DNA of 6,103 nucleotides, taken from assembly GCA_003136295.1 (NCBI GenBank), contig PLDZ01000151.1:1-6103 (forward strand). The letters are read 5' to 3'. This document shows, piece by piece, positions 1 to 6,032 of the stretch. The stretch is from Candidatus Dormiibacterota bacterium (GTDB lineage: Bacteria > Chloroflexota > Dormibacteria > Aeolococcales > Aeolococcaceae). The notes beneath the pieces are model-generated. The model was given only the letters and a program-made list of their open reading frames with translations, was not told where the DNA came from and searched no databases. Each line of letters begins with the position of its first letter. Position 1 is the first letter of the stretch. The translations under genes and the position numbers were made by a program.

Positions 1-312
1 ACCGCGCTCAACTTCGGCAAGACGGCCGACGCCGTCTACACAAAGCTCACCTCCGAGCAGCCGATCGATCTCTGCCGCTACCAGGTGCTCAACTGCTACG
101 CGGGGCGCGTGGGTCTCATCAACTCCGGCGGTGAGTCGATTGGCACCGGTGACCTCGCGGCGGCGGTTCGGACCGCGGTCATCAACAAGCGTGCGGGTGG
201 GACCGGATTGATCAGCGGTCGCAAGGCATTCCAGCGACCGATGCGCGACGGCGTGCATCTGATGAACGCGATCCAGGACGTGTATCTGAACAAGAAGATC
301 ACCATCGCGTAA
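1..312 (+). CDS. fbaB: Class I fructose-bisphosphate aldolase (DhnA/FbaB type), C-terminal part
   Basis: The reading frame is open from base 1 and ends at TAA 310-312, leaving 103 residues of a protein whose start lies left of the window. The enzyme cleaves fructose 1,6-bisphosphate to dihydroxyacetone phosphate and glyceraldehyde 3-phosphate, or runs in reverse in gluconeogenesis, in the cytosol. Recognisable stretches are GLINSGGES, then AVINKRAGG, then GLISGRKAFQRP, and a closing DVYLNKKITIA tail, all close to what I recall of bacterial FbaB proteins. The SGRKAFQ segment corresponds to the phosphate-binding GR-x-x-(F/W)Q loop of DhnA-type aldolases. The Schiff-base lysine lies upstream and cannot be checked here. 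The gene is followed 10 bases after its stop by a hairpin and then meets a convergent HNH gene. The family call is firm; the symbol follows E. coli usage. Confidence 0.87.
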   Translation, partial: TALNFGKTADAVYTKLTSEQPIDLCRYQVLNCYAGRVGLINSGGESIGTGDLAAAVRTAVINKRAGGTGLISGRKAFQRPMRDGVHLMNAIQDVYLNKKITIA

Positions 313-322
313 TCGCAGCGCA

Positions 323-367
323 GCGCGTGGGGTCTGAGGTGGCATAGCCAAGACGTCCCGCACGCGC
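323..367 (+). terminator. Long imperfect hairpin after the aldolase gene, likely terminator
   Basis: Starting 10 bases after the aldolase stop, GCGCGTG (323-329) pairs perfectly with CACGCGC (361-367). Inside it GGG (330-332) can pair with CCC (357-359), TCT (333-335) with AGA (351-353), and the tip is TGGC-ATA-GCCA (340-350). That is about 17 pairs with a bulged G and two small internal loops. No T-run follows, so it is not a textbook intrinsic terminator, but actinobacterial terminators often lack the T-run. It sits between two convergent genes and could act in both directions. Confidence 0.5.
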
Positions 368-421
368 AGGGCGCGCGCTGTGATGAAAGTCCCGCTAGGA
401 GGACCCCTGAACAGGCTCGAC

Positions 422-865
422 CTAGCCGGTTGCGAGCTGAGCGGGCGCGCGCGTCCAGGATTGGTAGGTGTGCGAGGGCGGGATCGCCAGAATCCGCCGA
501 TCGTCCGACCTGACCAGCTGCCAGCCACCCTCGTGCACCGACCAGTGATGCCGGTGGCACAAGAGCACCAGATTGTTGAGGTTGGTGTCTCCGCCGTGCC
601 CCCAGTGCACCACGTGATGGGCGTTGGTCCAGGACGAGGGTCGGTCGCAGCCGGGCCAGACGCAGCCCTGGTCGCGGACCCGGAGCGCGGCACGGCCCGC
701 ACCCGACGGCACCCGGAACGCCCGGCCCACGTCGATCACCGCCGAGTCGGGGCCGAGCAGGACCCGTCGGATGCTCGCGTCACAGGCGAGGCGCTGCACC
801 GTCGCCGCCGGAACCACGCCGGCGAACTCGAGGTCGCCACCCGGTGAGTCCGAGAGCCCCATCAC
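422..865 (-). CDS. HNH endonuclease half of the broken 13E12-family protein
   Basis: This frame ends at TAG 424-422. It can start at GTG 865 or ATG 862; the ATG overlaps the stop of the preceding half as TGATG. No purine-rich ribosome binding site precedes either start, which argues that it was not originally a separate gene. The HNH zinc-finger nuclease motif is complete: CVWPGC supplies the first cysteine pair, NAHHVVHW carries the catalytic histidine region, NLNNLVLLC holds the conserved Asn, and CHRHHW supplies the last metal and zinc ligands. Such domains cut DNA with one divalent metal. Before it, DSAVIDVGRAFRVPS is the usual strand leading into HNH in this family. All residues needed for activity appear present, so the fragment is not degenerate. 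Confidence 0.75.
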   Translation of the reverse strand: MMGLSDSPGGDLEFAGVVPAATVQRLACDASIRRVLLGPDSAVIDVGRAFRVPSGAGRAALRVRDQGCVWPGCDRPSSWTNAHHVVHWGHGGDTNLNNLVLLCHRHHWSVHEGGWQLVRSDDRRILAIPPSHTYQSWTRAPAQLATG

Positions 866-1653
866 GGTCTCGACGGAGGCGTGAGCTGCAAATGGGTGCG
901 GCCGACCCCGCGCTCGGTCGCGAACCCATGGTCGAGGGCATGCATGGCGAGCTCGACGAGTCCGTCCGCCAGCCGGCGCGCCCGGGGCCGCTCGTCGCCG
1001 GCGCCCGAGCGGGCACAGAGCGGGGCCAGCGCGACCCGCAACGTGGCCCCGCCGACCGCGTCGAGCATCCCGTGCAAGGCAAGACGACCATCCTCACACT
1101 TGGTGAATTCGAGATATCGGGAGTCGACCGCGCTGACGTGCTCTGCAAGCACGGATGCGGCATCGGCTGCATGGCGAGCGTGAGTGCAGTCAAAGGCGAA
1201 GCGGCCGACCGAGTGCTCGAGGGCAAGTTCGAGCAAAGAACGCTCGTCAAAGCTCCCCCCGGTGCGCTTCAAGGCGCGCTCGGTCCCAGCGAGCAACGAG
1301 AGATGGGCGAACCCAAGCCGTCCCTCCTCGAGGGCGGCGACACTCGCGGGCAGGTGCTCAGCCTCCTCACCGGTGGCAATCGAACGAGCCGCAGCGGTGC
1401 TGGACATCCGGCACTGATGGCGGACCCAATCGATCGGCGAGTTCGAGCCTTGGGCAAGGGCTTCCCCAGTGGAGGCAAACGCCGCAGCCTCACGGGCGAA
1501 GCGGAGTTCGAGGAGATCGATCCCATGACGAAAGCGGATCAGGCGCTCGCCCAGATCGAACGCGGTGATCTCGCCCCCCGGCGAGGCAACGAAGGCGTCG
1601 ACCTCCTGAAGGAACCGATCGAGCGGCCCCAGCTTGTCCTCGCCATTACACAT
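862..1653 (-). CDS. DUF222 domain half of the broken 13E12-family protein
   Basis: This frame encodes 263 residues from ATG at 1653, reading MCNGEDKLGP. A TTG at 1671 would add six residues, but it lies upstream of the -10 element and overlaps the proposed operator, so 1653 is preferred as a leaderless start. The body matches the all-helical DUF222 domain of 13E12 proteins: GSNSPIDWVRHQCRMSS, then EEAEHLPASVAALEEGRLGFAHLSLL as separate recognisable blocks, and a later GMLDAVGGATLRVAL block that precedes the HNH domain in this family. The role of DUF222 is not established; it accompanies HNH nucleases in multicopy actinobacterial genes. The last five residues before the stop at 864-862 are out of frame. 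Alone, this product would lack any nuclease motif. Confidence 0.72.
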   Translation of the reverse strand: MCNGEDKLGPLDRFLQEVDAFVASPGGEITAFDLGERLIRFRHGIDLLELRFAREAAAFASTGEALAQGSNSPIDWVRHQCRMSSTAAARSIATGEEAEHLPASVAALEEGRLGFAHLSLLAGTERALKRTGGSFDERSLLELALEHSVGRFAFDCTHARHAADAASVLAEHVSAVDSRYLEFTKCEDGRLALHGMLDAVGGATLRVALAPLCARSGAGDERPRARRLADGLVELAMHALDHGFATERGVGRTHLQLTPPSRP

Positions 1654-1659
1654 CTCAGT

Positions 1660-1665
1660 ATTATA
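1660..1665 (-). promoter_or_regulatory. TATAAT -10 element of a leaderless promoter for the HNH gene
   Basis: On the minus strand a perfect TATAAT occupies 1665-1660, followed by ACTGAG and then ATG at 1653. If the A of that ATG is +1, the hexamer sits at -12 to -7, the canonical place, so the transcript would begin with its start codon. Leaderless mRNAs are common in Actinobacteria. No good -35 box is visible 17 bases upstream (TCCGTG at 1688-1683), which suggests a promoter weak or controlled by the adjacent operator. Confidence 0.65.
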
Positions 1666-1677
1666 GAACAAATGTTT
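1666..1677 (-). promoter_or_regulatory. Candidate LexA (SOS) box
   Basis: The plus strand reads GAACAAATGTTT, and on the minus strand AAACATTTGTTC. It differs by one base from the actinobacterial/Bacillus LexA consensus GAAC-N4-GTTC and keeps the AACA..TGTT dyad. It directly abuts the -10 hexamer, so bound LexA would block RNA polymerase. Several Mycobacterium tuberculosis 13E12-family genes are reported to be LexA-controlled and DNA-damage-inducible, which makes the position meaningful. The single mismatch and missing outer symmetry keep this tentative. Confidence 0.55.
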
Positions 1678-1726
1678 GTAGCCACGGATGACGCCGGCAC
1701 CGGTCGCACTGACCAGGCCCTGATGC

Positions 1727-1738
1727 GATCCCGGGATC
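1727..1738. repeat. Perfect 12-base palindrome in the divergent intergenic region
   Basis: GATCCCGGGATC is its own reverse complement and lies 25 bases before the GTG of the DinB-like gene, between the two divergent genes. The symmetry does not extend to the flanks. It may be an operator for the DinB-like gene, but in GC-rich DNA such a site can arise by chance. Confidence 0.3.
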
Positions 1739-1763
1739 TGACACCGGCCATACTTTCAGGTGA

Positions 1764-2267
1764 GTGGACTACGAGGAGATTCCCCGTACCGGCGACGAGC
1801 GCTCCACGCTGCTCGCCTTCCTCGCGTGGCAGCGCGCCACGCTGGCGCGGAAATGCGCCGGCCTCGAGCTCGATCAGTTGCGCACGCGCTCGGTCGAGCC
1901 GTCGACACTGTCGCTGCTCGGGCTGGTGCGCCACATGGCGGATGTCGAGCGCGGCTGGTTCCGGCGCACCCTCGCCGGCGAGGACGTCCAGGAGCGCTAC
2001 TCATCTGCCGACGACCTCGACGGCGAGTTCGACAACGTCGACACGGCCGATGCTGACGAGGCATTCACCGCTTGGGGCGAGGAATGTGAACTAGCCGATG
2101 AGATCATCTCCCGCCGCGCCCTGGATGCGACCGGGCGCCAGAGGACCGGCCGGGAGGTCTCGATGCGCTGGATCCTCAACCACATGATCGAGGAGTACTC
2201 GCGCCACAACGGCCACGCGGACCTGCTCCGCGAGCGGATCGACGGCGCGACCGATCGCGGGACCTGA
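1764..2267 (+). CDS. DinB-like DUF664 family protein
   Basis: The protein has 167 residues, the usual size for this family. An in-frame TGA (1761-1763) immediately precedes the GTG at 1764, so translation cannot start earlier. No well-spaced ribosome binding site exists; AGG at 1758-1760 is too close. TACTTT at 1751-1756 lies about where a -10 box would be for a leaderless message. Family landmarks are DERSTLLAFLAWQRATL near the N-terminus, KCAGL, SLLGLVRHMADVERGWFRR (residues 50-68) and the closing HMIEEYSRHNGHADLLRE block (140-157). His57, His148 and His151 are candidates for the metal triad of the DinB/YfiT four-helix fold. Related proteins include thiol-dependent transferases, such as those using mycothiol or bacillithiol, but the substrate of this one is unknown. 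It is probably a soluble cytosolic protein. Confidence 0.85.
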   Translation: MDYEEIPRTGDERSTLLAFLAWQRATLARKCAGLELDQLRTRSVEPSTLSLLGLVRHMADVERGWFRRTLAGEDVQERYSSADDLDGEFDNVDTADADEAFTAWGEECELADEIISRRALDATGRQRTGREVSMRWILNHMIEEYSRHNGHADLLRERIDGATDRGT

Positions 2268-2428
2268 CGCTCGCGCACGGGTCAGCCGGCGACGAATCCC
2301 ATCAGGAATCGAGAAGCAACAGTACCGAGCCGCAGCTAGTGTGGCTGCCACGGACATCACCACTCACGCCGCGACGGTTCGTCCCTATCATCGCCGGAGG
2401 TCAAGCGGGTGGGACTCGTTCAGCACAC

Positions 2429-2433
2429 GGAGG
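2429..2433 (+). promoter_or_regulatory. Ribosome binding site GGAGG that fixes the DUF1801 start
   Basis: GGAGG lies 9 bases before ATG 2443. It chooses this start over the in-frame GTG at 2341, which would add 34 residues unlike the family. Confidence 0.75.
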
Positions 2434-2442
2434 CGCTTCGCA

Positions 2443-2922
2443 ATGGCCGAGAGGAAACCTGCAAGGAAGGGCACGCAGCAGTCCGCCAAGAGCACCGCTG
2501 CGGCCGGCAGGACGTCCAAGGGATTCACGGACGAGGAAAAAGCCGCGATGAAGGAGCGCGTCCGCGAGATGAAGATGGCCGCGGTCCAGGCGGACGGCGA
2601 AAGCGACCTGCTCGCGAAGATCGCTGAGATGCCGGAATCGGATCGCGCCATGGCCACGCGGCTCCATGCCGTCATCACAGCCAGTGCCCCGGGCCTCTCG
2701 CCAAAAACCTGGTACGGGATGCCCGCGTATGCCAAGGACGGCAATGTCGTCTGCTTCTTCCAAGCCGCGCAGAAGTTCAAGACGAGATACGCGACGTTCG
2801 GCTTCAGCGACAAGGCGAACCTCGACGACGGCACCGCGTGGCCGGTCACCTACGCGCTGACAAAGTTGACCTCCGCCGACGAGGCGACAATCGGCGCGCT
2901 CGTGAAGAAAGCGGTGAGCTGA
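2443..2922 (+). CDS. DUF1801 domain protein (YdhG-like)
   Basis: The protein has 159 residues. Residues 1-27 form a low-complexity tail rich in Lys, Arg, Ala and Ser (MAERKPARKG and on), probably disordered. Residues 29-50 are a charged helix (FTDEEKAAMKERVREMK). The folded part follows: ADGESDLLAKIAEMPESDR (50-68), LHAVITASAPGLSPKTWYGMPAY (74-96) and VVCFFQAAQKFKTRYATFGFSD (102-123). The SPKTWYGMPAY block and the KFKTRY strand are hallmarks of DUF1801. Members of this superfamily include Bacillus FrataxIn-like YdhG, proposed as an iron chaperone, but actinobacterial versions are uncharacterised, so no function is assigned. It lies 175 bases after the DinB-like gene, so it may have its own promoter; TATCAT at 2386-2391 is a possible but weak -10. 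The MFS gene begins 65 bases downstream. Confidence 0.85.
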   Translation: MAERKPARKGTQQSAKSTAAAGRTSKGFTDEEKAAMKERVREMKMAAVQADGESDLLAKIAEMPESDRAMATRLHAVITASAPGLSPKTWYGMPAYAKDGNVVCFFQAAQKFKTRYATFGFSDKANLDDGTAWPVTYALTKLTSADEATIGALVKKAVS

Positions 2923-2973
2923 GGACTGAACACGGTACCTATGACGCGCAACGAGCGACGGGCAATCGGGCTC

Positions 2974-2978
2974 GGAGG
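2974..2978 (+). promoter_or_regulatory. Ribosome binding site GGAGG that fixes the MFS start
   Basis: GGAGG lies 9 bases before ATG 2988. The frame is open upstream to 2838, but that extension overlaps the DUF1801 gene and is hydrophilic and Arg-rich, unlike an MFS N-terminus. Confidence 0.75.
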
Positions 2979-2987
2979 TCGAACGTC

Positions 2988-4247
2988 ATGATCCCGGCCG
3001 TATATCGAACCCTGCTCCGCGATCACCAGACACGGCGGCTACTCGCCGGGCTCGGCGTCTCGTCGTTCGGTGATGGGATGAGCACAGTCACCATCGCCTG
3101 GCTCGCCGTCAAGGTCGCGCCGCCCGGCGCGCTCGGCGTGTACGTGGGCCTGGCGCTCGCCGCGTACACGCTCCCCGGTGTCATCGGGGCGCTGGCCTTC
3201 TCCCCTTTCGTGCGGCACCGGCCGGCTCGGGCCCTCGTGCTCGTCCACTGCGTGCTTCGCGCCGGCTTCCTTGGCGCGATCGCACTGCTGTGGGCGCTCG
3301 GCGTGCTGGCGCCTCTCGCCTACGTGGTCTTGCTGGCCGGCTCATCGCTGATGTTCGCCTGGGGCAACGCCGGCGAATACACGATGCTGTCGGAGCTCGG
3401 AGGCCCCGAAGGCCGGCTCGCCGTCAACTCACTCGCCACAGCGCAGATCTCGTTCGCTGTGATCATCGGCCCCGCCGTCGCCGGACCCCTGATCGCCGGC
3501 GTCGGTCCGGGCTGGCTGGTCGCCCTGGACGCGGCGTCGTTCGCGTTTCTCGGCGTCCAGGCCTGGCGTACCCACACGGGTGAGTCAGCCACGAGGCAGC
3601 CGGTCGATACGCACGCGGCGGAGTCGGGCTTCCGGCTGCTGCTCAGACGCCGAGACCTGCTCGCCCTGACCGCCGTGACGTGGCTCTTCTTCTTCCTCTA
3701 CGGGCCGGTGGAGGCGGCGCTGCCCGTGTACGTCGCCCATGACCTGCGCGCGGACGCCACCCTGCTCGGCGCGTACTGGGCGGCCTTCGGCGTCGGCGCT
3801 CTCGCGGCCACGCTGATCGCGGGCACGTTCCGCGGTCACAGCGTTCGCAGGATCACGCTGTGGATCGTCGCCGGCTGGGGCGCGTGCCTGATCCCGTTCG
3901 GGTTCGCGCCGGTCGGGGTCACCCTCGCGTGTTTCGCCCTCGGCGGTTTGATCTACGGGCCGTTCGTCCCGCTGACGTACTCGCTATTCCAGTCCGCGAC
4001 CACCACTGCGAACCTGCCGGCCGTTCTGGCCGCTCGCAGCGCGCTCGTGATGCTCGCGTCGCCCCTGGGCACCGCCCTCGGCGGCCCTTTGGTCGGCGTC
4101 CTCGGCGGGTCACGCACCCTAGCCGCGTCGGGGATCGCCACGGTCGTGCTCGCCATTGCGGCGAGCGTTGTGTGGACCAGGGATCGAGCTGGAGCCCCCG
4201 ACCCGTCCGAGGACGAACGCCGACGCCTTGACGCGCAGCGATTGTAG
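2988..4247 (+). CDS. Major facilitator superfamily transporter, 12 membrane segments
   Basis: From ATG 2988 the protein has 419 residues, normal for the MFS. Hydrophobic runs suggest twelve membrane helices at roughly residues 18-44, 48-74, 80-103, 108-128, 150-172, 174-194, 224-246, 258-280, 288-308, 311-336, 346-372 and 377-397. A charged cytoplasmic loop at about 196-223 divides the two six-helix halves, and the C-terminal tail from 397 is polar and acidic-basic. The opening FRxLL-like segment (YRTLLRDHQTRRLLAG) followed by LGVSSFGDGM resembles the MFS_3/EntS-MefA group of drug and siderophore exporters. The loop 2-3 motif is degenerate (SPFVRHRPAR) rather than GxxxDRxGRR. Substrate cannot be inferred; proton-driven export is the likely mode. 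It is spaced 65 bases from the DUF1801 gene and meets the OsmC gene tail to tail with 16 bases between stops. Confidence 0.88.
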   Translation: MIPAVYRTLLRDHQTRRLLAGLGVSSFGDGMSTVTIAWLAVKVAPPGALGVYVGLALAAYTLPGVIGALAFSPFVRHRPARALVLVHCVLRAGFLGAIALLWALGVLAPLAYVVLLAGSSLMFAWGNAGEYTMLSELGGPEGRLAVNSLATAQISFAVIIGPAVAGPLIAGVGPGWLVALDAASFAFLGVQAWRTHTGESATRQPVDTHAAESGFRLLLRRRDLLALTAVTWLFFFLYGPVEAALPVYVAHDLRADATLLGAYWAAFGVGALAATLIAGTFRGHSVRRITLWIVAGWGACLIPFGFAPVGVTLACFALGGLIYGPFVPLTYSLFQSATTTANLPAVLAARSALVMLASPLGTALGGPLVGVLGGSRTLAASGIATVVLAIAASVVWTRDRAGAPDPSEDERRRLDAQRL

Positions 4248-4263
4248 GGCCGCCCCTCCAAAG

Positions 4264-4773
4264 CTATTCCGATGACGAGAGCGTGACCGTTGTCGGCGGC
4301 GGATTCCGCAGTGTCTGATACACGACGCAGTACCGCTGCGTGAGTTCCAGGAGGCGTGCCAACTTCTCTGGCGGCGCCTCCGACTCAACGTGAAACCTGA
4401 GGCGGATGGCCGTGAAACCGACCGGCGCATCCCGGCTCACTGCCATCGTGCCGCGAAAATCTAGGTCCCCTTCGGCGAAGACAGTCCCGCGGGATACCGG
4501 TATTTCCATCGACGTTGCCACGGAGTTCAGCGTGACGCCCGCACAGGCGACGAGCGCCTGCAGCAGCATGTCCCCCGAGCATACCGAGGCGCCCGTCCCC
4601 CCACTCGCTTCGTGGAGGCCCGCCTCCACCAGCGCTCGGCCTGTCTGTACCGAACAGGTCACGCCCTCACCGAGGGCGCCTTCCGCGCGCAACGTGACGA
4701 CCGCAGCTTCTGGCTCGTCGCGATAGCGGTCTTTCAGAGGTTGCTGGACACTCCGCAGCGTTTCTCGGTCCAT
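4264..4773 (-). CDS. OsmC family protein (peroxiredoxin-like)
   Basis: The protein has 169 residues from ATG 4773 (MDRETLRSVQQPLKD), chosen because GGGAGG sits 7 bases before it; ATG 4788 and TTG 4803 are in frame but lack such a site. OsmC/Ohr proteins reduce organic hydroperoxides with two cysteines, one in a central helix and one near the C-terminus. Both are present: Cys77 in LLQALVACAGVTL and Cys149 in LTQRYCVVYQTL (numbered from this start). The C-terminal segment matches the usual (H/R)C-x-V-x-x-TL pattern. Two further cysteines (40 and 65) lie N-terminal. It is the last gene of a minus-strand operon, 45 bases after the acyl-CoA dehydrogenase, which suggests a role in lipid-peroxide or thiol chemistry. 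It could also be a member of the YhfA-like OsmC group with no proven peroxidase activity. Confidence 0.87.
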   Translation of the reverse strand: MDRETLRSVQQPLKDRYRDEPEAAVVTLRAEGALGEGVTCSVQTGRALVEAGLHEASGGTGASVCSGDMLLQALVACAGVTLNSVATSMEIPVSRGTVFAEGDLDFRGTMAVSRDAPVGFTAIRLRFHVESEAPPEKLARLLELTQRYCVVYQTLRNPPPTTVTLSSSE

Positions 4774-4780
4774 TGGCGAT

Positions 4781-4786
4781 CCTCCC
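4781..4786 (-). promoter_or_regulatory. Ribosome binding site GGGAGG of the OsmC gene
   Basis: GGGAGG on the minus strand lies 7 bases before ATG 4773 and decides the start. Its first bases can pair in a short stem CCCA-CGA-TGGG (4794-4784), which might slightly mask it; the stem is only 4 pairs, so this is a minor point. Confidence 0.75.
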
Positions 4787-4818
4787 ATCGTGGGCGTGGG
4801 CAAGTACTCCGTTGGCTC

Positions 4819-6030
4819 CTACGCGCGCCCCTCCTCGCGCTTCAATTCCTCGCGGCCGATGATCGAGTAATGGACCTCGTCGGGGCCGTCCATGAATCGG
4901 GCCGAGCGCGCGTAGGCGAACATCTGCGTCAGCGGAAGGTCCTGCGACACGCCGGCTCCGCCGAACACCTGAATGGCGCGGTCGATCACGGTCTGGGCGA
5001 CGTTGGGGGCGACCACCTTGATCGCCGAAATCTCGAACCGGGCGCCGAGACTGCCCTGGGTGTCGAGCAGCCACGCCGCCTTCTGGCACAACAACCTCGC
5101 CTGCTCGATCTCGATGCGCGACTTGGCGATCTGCTCGCGTACGACGCCCTGCTCGGCAAGCCGTTTGCCAAATGCGGTGCGTGACTTTGCGCGTTCGCAC
5201 ATGAGCGACAGCGCGCGCTCGGCCGCCCCGATCAGACGCATGCAGTGATGCAGGCGCCCCGGGCCGAGCCGTGCCTGAGCGATCATGAACGCCGTCCCCT
5301 CATCGCCGATGCGATTCGACTGCGGCACGCGGACGTTTTCGAGCAGGATCTCGCAGTGACTCCCCGGGTCGTCGAAGCCGAAGACCTTGAGCTGGCGGAC
5401 GATGGTCACTCCGGGGGCGTCGATCGGCACCAGCACCATTGTGTGGCGTGCGTGGCGCTCCGCATCTGGATGGGTGACGCCGATCAGCAGGATCACCGTG
5501 GCATTGGGATGCGCGGCGCCGCTGGTGAACCACTTATGGCCATTGATGACATAATCATCGCCGTCGCGATCGATGCGCGTTGCCAGCTGGGTTGGATCCG
5601 AGCTGGCGACCTCGGGTTCGGTCATGCCGATGCAGGAGCGGATCTCGCCCGCCAGGAGCGGCGTGAGCCAGGTCTCGTGCTGTTCGGGGGTGCCGAACTG
5701 GGCCAGCACCTCCATGTTGCCGGTATCCGGCGCCGAGCAGTTCATCGCCTCTGACGCGATGGCGCTCCAGCCCATGATCTCCGCGAGCGCGCCGTACTCG
5801 AGGTTGGTGAGCCCGGGACCGAACCGCTTGTCGGGCAGGAACAGGTTCCAAAGGCCGCGTCGCCGCGCTTCGGTCTTCAACTCCTCCATCACGGGCGAGA
5901 TCCGCTGCGGGATCGTCTCCGCAGAGAAGCCGCGCCAGTATTCCTCCTCGGCCGGGCGGATGCGCTCATCCATGAACCGCCAGACCTTCTCGCTGAGCTC
6001 GCGCACCCTCGGTGTCTCCGCGAAATCCAT
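4819..6030 (-). CDS. Acyl-CoA dehydrogenase, ACAD10/11-like
   Basis: The protein has 403 residues, the normal size, starting at ATG 6030 with AAGGAGG 6 bases upstream. It is an FAD enzyme that oxidises acyl-CoA to 2-enoyl-CoA and passes electrons to ETF. The N-terminal helical domain covers about 1-125. The middle beta domain has CIGMTEPEVASSD (133-145), the flavin-site signature, NGHKWFTSGA (163-172) and LENVRVPQSNRIG (230-242). The C-terminal helical domain includes LGPGRLHHCMRLIGAAERAL (255-274), SRTAFGKRL (283-291), VFGGAGVSQDLPL (355-367) and DGPDEVH (381-387). The last motif, with Asp381 where medium-chain enzymes have Glu in YEGT, is typical of the ACAD10/ACAD11 group. The substrate chain is not deducible. 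It starts 2 bases after the stop of the upstream frame, so translation is probably coupled, and osmC follows after 45 bases. Confidence 0.92.
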   Translation of the reverse strand: MDFAETPRVRELSEKVWRFMDERIRPAEEEYWRGFSAETIPQRISPVMEELKTEARRRGLWNLFLPDKRFGPGLTNLEYGALAEIMGWSAIASEAMNCSAPDTGNMEVLAQFGTPEQHETWLTPLLAGEIRSCIGMTEPEVASSDPTQLATRIDRDGDDYVINGHKWFTSGAAHPNATVILLIGVTHPDAERHARHTMVLVPIDAPGVTIVRQLKVFGFDDPGSHCEILLENVRVPQSNRIGDEGTAFMIAQARLGPGRLHHCMRLIGAAERALSLMCERAKSRTAFGKRLAEQGVVREQIAKSRIEIEQARLLCQKAAWLLDTQGSLGARFEISAIKVVAPNVAQTVIDRAIQVFGGAGVSQDLPLTQMFAYARSARFMDGPDEVHYSIIGREELKREEGRA

Positions 6031-6032
6031 TG

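Larger units (their letters stand above)
422..1653 (-). pseudogene. DUF222-HNH endonuclease (13E12 repeat family), frameshifted
   Basis: Two minus-strand frames carry the N-terminal and C-terminal halves of one 13E12-family protein and overlap by a single base at 862. The first half runs through GRTHLQLT and then loses homology (PPSRP, stop). The second frame, read backwards past its nominal start, continues as SVETVMGLSDSPGGDLEF, which is the expected continuation. Adding one base between 880 and 881 restores an uninterrupted frame of about 410 residues, a usual length for DUF222-HNH proteins. The cause is either a real inactivating mutation, a sequencing or assembly error, or less likely a split gene expressed by reinitiation. 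All domain landmarks on both sides are intact, so the break is recent or artefactual. The two halves are described separately. Confidence 0.8.

Noticed and set aside
313..421. tRNA, small RNA or short gene in the aldolase-HNH gap
   Set aside because: No cloverleaf or coding signal; the AGGAGG at 397-402 is followed by no sensible reading frame on the plus strand.
380..847. Plus-strand open frame opposite the HNH domain
   Set aside because: It mirrors the strongly recognisable HNH coding strand and shows no family features.
844..2094. Long plus-strand open frame of 416 codons
   Set aside because: It runs antisense through the DUF222-HNH gene and into the DinB-like gene in another frame, its product is Arg/Gly/Pro-rich with no recognisable domain, and it is a GC-rich shadow.
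2264..2285. CTGAC/GTCAG stem across the DinB-like stop codon as a terminator
   Set aside because: Five pairs with a 12-base loop and no T-run is too weak to support.
2338..2442. N-terminal extension of the DUF1801 protein from GTG 2341
   Set aside because: The GGAGG site 9 bases before ATG 2443 and the family-like MAERKPARK start favour the shorter form.
4245..4266. Terminator between the convergent MFS and OsmC genes
   Set aside because: Only a 4-pair stem (AGGG/CCCT) can be drawn in the 16-base gap, with no T-run; a longer 7-pair match needs a loop of over 60 bases.
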